The notes beneath the pieces were generated by a model, which worked only from the letters and a program-made list of their open reading frames with translations, was not told where the DNA came from and searched no databases. A program made the position numbers and the translations under genes. 43,117 bases of DNA, taken from positions 1 to 43,117 of the forward strand of contig NZ_JASFDV010000063.1 of the NCBI RefSeq assembly GCF_030766825.1, in the 5' to 3' direction. Source of the DNA: Nocardiopsis sp. CC223A (GTDB lineage: Bacteria; Actinomycetota; Actinomycetes; Streptosporangiales; Streptosporangiaceae). Below, one piece after another: positions 34,282 to 43,117 of this stretch (the stretch's first letter is position 1; each line of letters begins with the position of its first letter).

Positions 34282-34710
34282 TCAGTCCAGGATGATGTCG
34301 GTGCCGTCGATGGTGACCGTGAACTCCTCCAGCGCCGCCTGCGCCGGACCCACCACGACCTCACCGGTGGCGTAGTCGAACTCGCTGCCGTGGCACAGGC
34401 AGCGGATGACCCCGTCCTCCACCTGCTGGACGGTGCAGCCGCCGTGGGTGCAGGAGGCGGCGAAGGCACGGTAGTCGCCGGCCTCGGGCTGGGTGACGAC
34501 CAGCTTGCTGTGGCTGAAGACGGCGCCGCCGCCCTCGGGGACGTCGGTGGTCTGCCCGACCACCTGGCCCCGCCGGACGTCCTGCGGACTGGGGGGCTCC
34601 CCGCCGCAGGCGCTCACCGCGGTGACGGCGCCGACGGCGGCGACCGCCCCGGCCGTCCCGAACAGGCGCCGCCTGCTCACCCCGCATCCGCACGTCTTCT
34701 CGACCGCCAC
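34282..34710 (-). CDS. Rieske [2Fe-2S] lipoprotein with Tat signal
   Basis: 142 aa. GTG 34710 has GAGGAG with 9-nt spacing; the frame to 34752 is rejected for that reason. The N-terminus has SRRRLFG (twin Arg at 13-15), a hydrophobic stretch and a lipobox V-S-A-C35, so it should be Tat-exported and lipid-anchored. The Rieske cluster motifs are C87-T-H89-G-G-C92 and C104-L-C106-H107: Cys/His pairs bind iron, and C92-C106 form the usual disulfide. It is a small stand-alone Rieske protein, not the cytochrome bc1 subunit (no three-helix N-terminus). Electron partner unknown. Confidence 0.92.
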   Translation of the reverse strand: MAVEKTCGCGVSRRRLFGTAGAVAAVGAVTAVSACGGEPPSPQDVRRGQVVGQTTDVPEGGGAVFSHSKLVVTQPEAGDYRAFAASCTHGGCTVQQVEDGVIRCLCHGSEFDYATGEVVVGPAQAALEEFTVTIDGTDIILD

Positions 34711-34816
34711 GACGAACCGCTCCTCACCTGCGCGTCCAAACCTACGACGCACTGTAGTAGGCGGTGCGGAGTGCTTCGCTCCGGGTCCCGGACAAGCGCC
34801 GACCGGCCGCTGCCGC

Positions 34817-34868
34817 CGGGCCGCCGCCGCTGTGCCGGGCGCCCCGGGCCGGGAACGGCGGCGGCCCG
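34817..34868 (-). terminator. Inverted repeat after uvrA
   Basis: Perfect 13-base arms (34817-34829 and 34856-34868) with a 26-base loop that itself holds a small CGGGC/GCCCCG hairpin, 49 bases past the uvrA stop. Confidence 0.6.
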
Positions 34869-34917
34869 CCCCCGGAGGAAGGGTCCGGGGACGGGCCGGG
34901 CATCCGCGGGGCGCGGC

Positions 34918-37752
<2,835 letters not shown>

Positions 37753-37996
37753 CGAGTTGAGACATCCTTCGGCTGTGGCACACAGGGCACCGGTCGGGCG
37801 TCGGCCTGCCGTGCGTGGTTCGTGTGTTCGGCGATCGGGTCCCCCGGACGACCGCCCCGGCCCCGGATCCGGGCCGCTGAAGGGGGTGGGGAGGGTATGG
37901 GTCTCCCCGCCCGTCAAGACTAACGACCCCCGCCGACAGAATCTTCCGCAACGGAGAAGCGCCGCGCCCCGGTGTTCCGGCGCCGATACGAGGTCC

Positions 37997-38018
37997 ACTA
38001 TAGACGAACTGGTGTTCG
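37997..38018 (-). promoter_or_regulatory. LexA SOS box and -10 element of uvrA
   Basis: CGAAC-TGGT-GTTCG (38005-38018) is an exact match to the Gram-positive/actinobacterial LexA consensus CGAAC-N4-GTTCG. TATAGT (37997-38002) on minus immediately follows it, so LexA would cover the promoter spacer. uvrA is a classic SOS gene, which supports the call. Confidence 0.85.
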
Positions 38019-38055
38019 ATATCCGGGTTTTCGCACAACCCGGGGGAAAGAAGAA

Positions 38056-38090
38056 CCGGGGGCGGCCCCGGTGTGCGGGACCGCCCCCGG
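38056..38090 (-). terminator. Terminator after terC
   Basis: CCGGGGGCGG (38056-38065) pairs with CCGCCCCCGG (38081-38090), with 3 more pairs inside after a 2-base mismatch. 20 bases past the terC stop on minus, followed by a T-rich stretch (TTCTTCTTT). Confidence 0.8.
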
Positions 38091-38110
38091 ACGGGAGCGC
38101 GGGACGACCT

Positions 38111-39139
38111 TCAGGACCGGTCGGTCGCGGAGTCCCTCTCGCCCTCCTCCTCGACGGCGCGAGGGGTGCTGCGCTTGTCGGCCGCGGACTTGACCAGGCT
38201 GCCGGCGATCGTGACCACCATGACGCCGATGATCACCGTCAGGGACAGGGAGGTGCTGATCTCCGGGACGTGCACACCGTTCTCGTGCAGCGCGTGCAGG
38301 ATCATCTTGATGCCGATGAACACCATGATCGCCGACAGGCCCCAGCTGATGTAGGACAGGCGGTCCATCAGACCGGCCAGCAGGAAGTACAGCTGGCGCA
38401 GGCCCAGCAGGGCGAACGCGTTGGCGGTGAAGACGATGTAGGCGTCCTGGGTGAGACCGAAGATCGCCGGGATCGAGTCGACCGCGAAGACCAGGTCGAT
38501 GACGCCGATGGCCAGGATGACCAGCAGCATCGGGGTGATGTGGCGCTTGCCGTCGAGCTTCACCGTCAGGTGCGCGCCGTGGTAGCCGTCGGTGACCGGC
38601 CAGAACCGCTTGACCAGGCGCACGACCGGCGTCTGGGTGAAGTCCTTCTCCTCTTCGTCGCCCTTCACGTGGTCCCGGACGATCTTGTACCCGGTGTAGA
38701 TGAGGAAGGCGCCGAACAGGTAGAAGACCTCGCTCCAGGCGTTGATGACCTGGGCGCCGAGGATGATGAAGACACCGCGCATGATCAGCGCGATGACGAT
38801 GCCGATCAGCAGCACTTCGTGCTGGTACTTCTTGGGCACCGCGAAGGAGCCCATCAGCAGGTAGAACACGAAGAGGTTGTCGATGCTCAGGCTCTTCTCG
38901 GTGACGAACCCGGCGAAGTACTCCGCGCCCGCGGTCGCGCCGCCGTAGTACCACAGGCCGAAGCCGAAGAGGATGGCGATGCCGATGTAGAAGGCCGCCC
39001 ACCAGGCGGCCTGCTTGACCCCGAACTCCTGGGGGCCCTTCTTCTTGCTCCACGGGTGGTCGACGATGGCCAGGTCGACGACCAGGATGGCGACCATGGC
39101 GCCGATCGTGGCGACCCAGACCCACAGGGGTACGTTCAC
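38111..39139 (-). CDS. terC: TerC family membrane protein (manganese exporter-type)
   Basis: 342-aa polytopic membrane protein of the TerC/Alx family. Seven or more hydrophobic helices with the conserved acidic helices EKSLSIDNLFVFYLLMGSFAVP and GVIDLVFAVDSIPAIFGLTQD, the presumed metal path. YQHEVLLIGIVIALIMRGVFI follows the first. The central loop (KGDEEEKDFTQTP...RFWPVTDGYHG) and C-terminal tail are cytosolic. GTG 39139 has GGAGGAG with 9-nt spacing. Homologues export Mn2+, and a manganese-riboswitch-like leader precedes the gene, which supports that role here. Confidence 0.93.
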   Translation of the reverse strand: MNVPLWVWVATIGAMVAILVVDLAIVDHPWSKKKGPQEFGVKQAAWWAAFYIGIAILFGFGLWYYGGATAGAEYFAGFVTEKSLSIDNLFVFYLLMGSFAVPKKYQHEVLLIGIVIALIMRGVFIILGAQVINAWSEVFYLFGAFLIYTGYKIVRDHVKGDEEEKDFTQTPVVRLVKRFWPVTDGYHGAHLTVKLDGKRHITPMLLVILAIGVIDLVFAVDSIPAIFGLTQDAYIVFTANAFALLGLRQLYFLLAGLMDRLSYISWGLSAIMVFIGIKMILHALHENGVHVPEISTSLSLTVIIGVMVVTIAGSLVKSAADKRSTPRAVEEEGERDSATDRS

Positions 39140-39518
39140 TGTCGTTTGCTCCTCCGGTCAGTGCGCGCGAGCTGTTTGCACGCACGTCGAACCGCCGGAG
39201 GTCTCTCCCGCTCGCACCTGGGACGGTGCGAACCGACGGTACCGGGAGCACGTCCTTGTACTCCGTGATGACGACGCCGCCGCGACAGGGATACTCCCCT
39301 CACATGCCAAGTCAGGATACCGGCCGCACGATGTGACGACGCACGCCCGGGCGGTGACCACGATGCCACATCCGTCCTCTCCGCAGAAGCGGCACGGAGG
39401 ACGAGGTGGCACGACCCCCGGGACACATCTTCCTTTCCCGGAGGACATCCGACGGACACATCGGGGATCCGGTCATATAAGGTGCGCGACGTCCGGGACA
39501 TTCCCCCCACGCTCCCCG
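39140..39518. other. terC upstream region
   Basis: 379 bases between terC and the glycosyltransferase stop. Holds the terC leader/riboswitch (39193-39303). A minus-strand TATCCT just upstream of it (around 39322-39327) could be the -10. The rest (39330-39518) shows no gene; a less GC-rich spot is at 39470-39482. Confidence 0.5.
39193..39303 (-). ncRNA. yybP-ykoY-like manganese riboswitch in the terC leader
   Basis: The leader on minus starts with AGGGGAGTATCCC and ends with GGGAGAGACCTCCGGC, echoing the GGGGAGUA... and ...GA(A/G)AGACCU boxes that flank yybP-ykoY aptamers. Between them GTGCTCCCGGTACCGTCGG and a GGTTCGCACCGTCC/GGTGCGAGC arm can form the two stacked helical legs. It ends ~50 bases before the terC start. 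TerC/Alx genes are the classic targets of this Mn2+-sensing RNA. Identified by eye from motif and context. Confidence 0.72.
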
Positions 39519-40601
39519 TCACCGTCCCAGCACCGACTTGTACACCGCGCACGCCGCCGCCACCGCGTCCTCCTCGCCGGGCAGCGACCGCGCCGCCGCC
39601 GTGGACCTCCCCCGCAGGTCCGCGGCGAGTGCGGGGTCGTCCAGCACCCGCCCCACCGCCGCCGCGAACGCCTGCGGGTCGCCCGGCGGCACCATGAGCA
39701 CCGTCCCCGCGTACAGGTCCGGGATACCGCCCACCCGGGTCGACACCACCGGCAGCCCCGCCCGCAGCGCCTCCATGATCACCAGTGACGGCCCCTCCCA
39801 CTGACTGGTCAGGCAGAACACGTCGGCGGCAGCCAACAGGTCGGCCACGTCCGTGCGGTGCCCCAACATGCGCACGTCGGCCGCCAGCTCCGCGGCGGTG
39901 TCGTGCAGAGTCCCCCACAGCGGCCCGTCCCCCGCGATCGCGATGACCGGCTCCGGGCGCCGGTCGGCGATCCGCGGGGCCGCCTCCAACAGCATGTCCA
40001 GGCCCTTCTGCTCGGCCAGCCGGGCGATGGTCAGCAGCAGAGGCCGTTCCGGCAGCACCGCCAGGTCCGACCGGGTCGCCTCCCGGCCCTTCACCGGCGG
40101 TCCGGTGTCGGGTGCCGCCACCACCGCAGGACGGACGTCGCGCGCGCCCGCCCGCTCCAGCCGCCGCACCAGGTCCCCCGACACCCCCAGCAGCACGTCG
40201 GCGCGCAGCGCCACGATCCTCTCCAGCACCGGGTAGGCGGCCGCCATCGGGCCGTCCACCGGAGGCGGCGCGTTGTGCGCCGTCACCACCAACGGATGCG
40301 TCCCCGCCAGCGCGCACAGCGCACCGGCCCGCATCCCGTGGGCGTGCACCACGTCGGCCCCCCTGAGCACCGAGCGCAACCGCAGCACCGTCGCCGGGTC
40401 CGCGACCGAGGGAGCCGCCCCGATCCGCACCGGCGCGAACCGCATCCCGGCGTCGGTGAACCCGAACTCCCGCTCGGCCGCGGCAGGACCGACCACCGCC
40501 ACCCGGTACCCCCGCCGCACCAGCCCCTCGCCCAGGGACCGCACATGCCTGCCCGCTCCACCGGTACTGGTCCCCAGCACCAACGCGATCCTGCCGTTCA
40601 C
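39519..40601 (-). CDS. GT4-family glycosyltransferase
   Basis: 360-aa GT-B fold glycosyltransferase of family GT4, using an activated sugar donor. N-terminal domain: IALVLGTSTGGAGRHVRSLGEGLVRRGY and ADVVHAHGMRAGALCAL. C-terminal donor-binding domain: LLTIARLAEQKGLDMLLEAAP, VIAIAGDGPLWGTL, MLGHRTDVADLLAAADVFCLTSQWEGPSLVIMEALRAGLPVVSTRVGGIPDL, which carries the E-x7-E motif. GTG 40601 overlaps the flippase stop (GTGA). With a lipid-linked sugar-phosphate transferase and a flippase upstream it likely extends a polyprenyl-linked glycan at the cytosolic membrane face; acceptor unknown. Confidence 0.9.
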   Translation of the reverse strand: MNGRIALVLGTSTGGAGRHVRSLGEGLVRRGYRVAVVGPAAAEREFGFTDAGMRFAPVRIGAAPSVADPATVLRLRSVLRGADVVHAHGMRAGALCALAGTHPLVVTAHNAPPPVDGPMAAAYPVLERIVALRADVLLGVSGDLVRRLERAGARDVRPAVVAAPDTGPPVKGREATRSDLAVLPERPLLLTIARLAEQKGLDMLLEAAPRIADRRPEPVIAIAGDGPLWGTLHDTAAELAADVRMLGHRTDVADLLAAADVFCLTSQWEGPSLVIMEALRAGLPVVSTRVGGIPDLYAGTVLMVPPGDPQAFAAAVGRVLDDPALAADLRGRSTAAARSLPGEEDAVAAACAVYKSVLGR

Positions 40602-42220
40602 CGGCTCCCCCTCCTGCGTTCGAACACGCTCCGGACCCGATCCAGGGCCGCCCGGGCCGCCGACCGGTCCAGCACGGCCGCCACCAGGGCGAACACCACC
40701 ACCGCCAGCACACCCGACACCAGGGCCGCCCCCACCGAGGACCACACCCCGCCGCCCGCCAGCGCCACGGCCACCGGACGGCCCGCCGCCCAGCCCGACA
40801 CACCGCCCACCGCCACCGCCGCGACCGACCGGCCCGCCCCGGCCAGCGCCGCCGCACCGTGCACCCGGCCCACGGCCACCGCGCAGGCCAGCGCCGCACA
40901 GGTCAGCCCCAGCGTCGTCGACCAGCCCAGGGCGGCGACCGCCCACCCGGCGGGCACCAGCGCCACCGACACCACCGAGCACACCATCACCAGCAGCCAG
41001 CCCAGGGTCTGGGCGGCCGCCGCGGGCCTGCCGTGGTGGGAGGCGTACAACGCCCGGCTGAACAGCGCCACCAACCCGAACCCCACCACACCCGGCGCGT
41101 AGGCCACCAGTGCCCGCTCCAACGCCACCGGGTCGTGTCGGGAGAACACCTCGGCCACCGGCGGCGCCGCGGCCGCCAGCGCGGTGCCCACCGCAGCGGT
41201 CAGCACCGCACAGGCCCGCGCGGGACCCGCCACCAGCTCCGCGTACGCTTCCCGGTCACGGTCGGCGTGCGCCACCGCCAACGCGGTGAAGGCACTGGTG
41301 GCGATGGGCACCGCGATCACCCCGTAGGGCAGCGTGAACAGCGCCCACGCATAGGAGTACAGCACCGATCCGCCCGCCCCGCCACCGCGGTTGGCCAACG
41401 CCACCGACAGCAGCAGACACGCCTGCATCGCCACCAGCGGCACCAGGGACGCCGCCGCCAGCGACCGCACCCGCCGCCCCACACCGGGCGGGAAGACCAA
41501 CCGCGGACGCCAGCGCGACCCCAGCCGCACCGCCGGACCCAGCACCGTCAGGAACAGGGCGACCACCCCGGCCGTCGTCCCCAGCGACAGCACCAGCTCC
41601 GCCCCCGGGGCAAGCCCGGCCGGGTCGTCCCGGTGGGCCCCGCCCAACGGCACGAACAACAGGTAGGAACAGATGACCACCACGCTCGACACCAACGGCG
41701 CCGCCGCCGGGGACAGGAACCGCCGGTGCGACTGCAACACCCCGTAGAGCACCGCCGCCAGCCCGTAGAACACCACCTGTGGGGCGAACACCAGCAGCAT
41801 CCGCACCGACAGCGCCGCCATCACCCGCGGGTCGCAGCCCGCGCCCGCACCCAGCATCAGCGCCATCGTGTAGGGGGCGGACAACGCGATCAACCCGGCC
41901 AGCGGCACCGACAGCAGCAGCACCCAGGTGAGCAGTGCCGACGCCGTGTGCTCCACCTGCTCCCGCTCGCCCCGCCCGGCCGCGGCCGCCAGCACGGGGA
42001 CGACCACCGCGGTCAGCGCCCCGCCGATGACGATCTCGAACAGCACCGCGGGCAGCTGGTTGGCGGTGATGTAGGCGGTGCCCAGACAGGTGTCGCCCAC
42101 CGTCTGGGAGAACACCACCGTGCGCCCGAACCCCGCCACCCGGGCGCCGACGGTGACCGCGGCGATGAGCAGCGCGGCCCGGCCGACCCCGTGCGTCACC
42201 CCGGCGGCGATGCGGGACAC
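40598..42220 (-). CDS. MurJ/MviN-like lipid flippase
   Basis: 540-aa membrane protein of the MVF/MurJ (MOP) group with about 14 helices. N-terminal LLIAAVTVGARVAGFGRTVVFSQTVG (18-43) and ANQLPAVLFEIVIGGALTAVVVPVL match MurJ's first helices. Later QVVFYGLAAVLYGVLQSHRRFLSPAAAPL and LPYGVIAVPIATSAFTALA are also family-like. GTG 42220 has GAGGGG 6 nt upstream. It follows the sugar-phosphate transferase by 10 bases and overlaps the glycosyltransferase. It may flip a secondary lipid-linked glycan rather than lipid II; most actinobacteria keep the principal MurJ elsewhere. Inference. Confidence 0.88.
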   Translation of the reverse strand: MSRIAAGVTHGVGRAALLIAAVTVGARVAGFGRTVVFSQTVGDTCLGTAYITANQLPAVLFEIVIGGALTAVVVPVLAAAAGRGEREQVEHTASALLTWVLLLSVPLAGLIALSAPYTMALMLGAGAGCDPRVMAALSVRMLLVFAPQVVFYGLAAVLYGVLQSHRRFLSPAAAPLVSSVVVICSYLLFVPLGGAHRDDPAGLAPGAELVLSLGTTAGVVALFLTVLGPAVRLGSRWRPRLVFPPGVGRRVRSLAAASLVPLVAMQACLLLSVALANRGGGAGGSVLYSYAWALFTLPYGVIAVPIATSAFTALAVAHADRDREAYAELVAGPARACAVLTAAVGTALAAAAPPVAEVFSRHDPVALERALVAYAPGVVGFGLVALFSRALYASHHGRPAAAAQTLGWLLVMVCSVVSVALVPAGWAVAALGWSTTLGLTCAALACAVAVGRVHGAAALAGAGRSVAAVAVGGVSGWAAGRPVAVALAGGGVWSSVGAALVSGVLAVVVFALVAAVLDRSAARAALDRVRSVFERRRGSR

Positions 42221-42230
42221 CCCGGGCCCC

Positions 42231-43025
42231 TCACGCGCACCGCCCCCACCGGTCCAGGGCGCGCAGCGGCGGCACCCGGTCGATGACCTTGGAGAAACTC
42301 GTGACCTCGCCGGCCAGGGTCAGGGCCACCATCCCGCCCAGCAGCGCCAGCCGCACCGGGCGGGGGGCGCGGGCCGCGGCGGCGACGCCCAGGGCCGCCC
42401 CCAGGGCGTTGGCGCCGGCGTCGCCGAGCATGGACCGCTCGGCCAGGTCGTCGGGGAGCAGGACCGCGCAGGCACCGATGGTGGGCGCCAGGACCGGGGC
42501 CGCCGGGGAGGCCAGCCCGGGCAGGGCGGCCAACAGGCCGAGTTTGACGGCGCGGCCCGGACGCAGGTCGAACAGGTTCACCAGGTTGGCGCCCGCGGCG
42601 ATGAGCGCCCCGTCCACCAGGGTGTCCAACGGGCCGCGGCGCAGCAGTGCGGCGGCGGCCAGGCCGGTGGCCCCGATGCCCGCCATCTTCACCGCCCCGG
42701 TGGTCACCCGCCCCCGGGCCAGGGCGCCCAGGTGGCCGCGCAGCCCGCGGTCGTCGGCGGATCCGGCCAGGTCGTCGTAGGCGCCGAACCCGGCCGCCCC
42801 GGCGGCGGCCAGCGCCGTCGCCGCCCGCACCCGGGGGTCCAGGCCGGGGGTGAGCAGGCTCGCCGCGCACACCCCCGAGGCCAGCGCCGGCCCCTCCTGA
42901 AGGGTCACCCGCCGCCCCCGGAAGTTGGTCCGCCACCACGCCGCCGCCCGCCCCGGATCCGCCACCGGCGCCTCGGCGACCGGGCCGGGGGCCGAAAGTG
43001 CGGGCCGGGGCGCCCCCGCGCCCAC
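42231..43025 (-). CDS. WecA/MraY-type (PNPT) sugar-1-phosphate transferase, probably 5'-truncated
   Basis: 264 aa from GTG 43025, shorter than the family's ~320-360. That start lacks a ribosome-binding site and the frame stays open up to the adapter junction near 43041, so the real N-terminus with its first membrane helix is probably lost at the contig end. Family motifs: WWRTNFRGRRVTLQEGPA (30-47), AYDDLAGSADDRGLRGH (82-98, the DD metal pair), KMAGI, NLVNLFDLRPGRAVK (147-161) and RSMLGDAGANALGAALG (197-213). It would transfer a sugar-1-phosphate to polyprenyl phosphate. The atypical 'RPGRA' in place of 'DGLDGLA' marks an actinobacterial side branch. First visible gene of the glycan operon. 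Confidence 0.8.
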   Translation of the reverse strand: MGAGAPRPALSAPGPVAEAPVADPGRAAAWWRTNFRGRRVTLQEGPALASGVCAASLLTPGLDPRVRAATALAAAGAAGFGAYDDLAGSADDRGLRGHLGALARGRVTTGAVKMAGIGATGLAAAALLRRGPLDTLVDGALIAAGANLVNLFDLRPGRAVKLGLLAALPGLASPAAPVLAPTIGACAVLLPDDLAERSMLGDAGANALGAALGVAAAARAPRPVRLALLGGMVALTLAGEVTSFSKVIDRVPPLRALDRWGRCA

Positions 43026-43041
43026 GGGGACGGCGACCGCC

Positions 43042-43117
43042 AGCTCGGACGAGCGTCGTGTAGGGAAAGTGTGAGGCTCGCCGGTGTCTTTGCGTCTATA
43101 ACTTACATACTACACCG
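43042..43117. other. Sequencing adapter remnant at contig end (not genomic)
   Basis: GAGCGTCGTGTAGGGAAAG at 43051-43069 is a 19-base exact match to the reverse complement of the Illumina universal/Read 1 adapter. The nine bases before it match the preceding adapter sequence except at two positions, so homology starts near 43042. After 43070 the sequence drifts (noisy adapter, then AT-rich TATAACTTACATACTACACC), unlike the ~74% GC genome. Treat everything right of ~43041 as artefact. Confidence 0.88.

Larger units (their letters stand above)
37753..38110. other. Spacer between terC and uvrA
   Basis: 358 bases. Contains the uvrA promoter with SOS box (37997-38018), a ~240-base leader without a clear gene, and the terC terminator (38056-38090). 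Confidence 0.6.

Overview
The window is very GC-rich with strong codon-position GC bias, many GTG starts and many GTGA/ATGA stop-start overlaps. It carries actinobacterial marker genes (rbpA, whiA) in the order uvrC-rapZ-yvcK-whiA-gap-pgk-tpiA-secG-rbpA. This points to a filamentous actinobacterium. A Nocardiopsis-like member of the Streptosporangiales is my best guess; genus is inference. The right edge is a contig end: the last ~76 bases look like degraded Illumina adapter rather than genome.

Left accessory region (1-6440). This is a type III CRISPR effector locus of III-D character: a Cas10 with no HD domain and an AGDD palm motif, a Csm3/Cas7-like RAMP, a large Csx10-like (Cas5-like) RAMP and a second Csm3-like RAMP cut by the window edge, all joined by 4-base GTGA overlaps. 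A Cas6-like processing nuclease lies upstream in its own unit. Between them a 54-codon gene points the other way. A motif, GTCCGAGAG, precedes cas10, the 54-codon gene and cas6 (twice), always oriented toward the gene it precedes. No CRISPR array, adaptation genes or CARF effectors are visible; they would have to lie left of the window or elsewhere.

6500-12440 holds a DUF1697 gene, an unrecognised 335-aa protein, a DUF485/ActP-type acetate symporter pair, a small Cys-rich protein and an ACT-GNAT acetyltransferase.

12590-21230 is a histidine-utilisation operon (hutH, hutU, an M20 amidohydrolase, hutF, hutI). It uses the HutF route to N-formylglutamate and lacks a classic HutG, so the M20 enzyme is the candidate last step. 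A vapBC toxin-antitoxin pair with a palindromic operator and an IclR-family regulator lie upstream.

21220-33000 runs through small proteins, rbpA, secG, the glycolytic genes tpiA-pgk-gap, whiA, yvcK, rapZ and uvrC. 33000-39420 has an MscS channel, a Rieske lipoprotein, uvrA behind a LexA SOS box, and terC behind a yybP-ykoY-like manganese riboswitch. 39519-43041 is an envelope-glycan operon: a WecA/MraY-type transferase (probably 5'-truncated by the contig end), a MurJ-like flippase and a GT4 glycosyltransferase.
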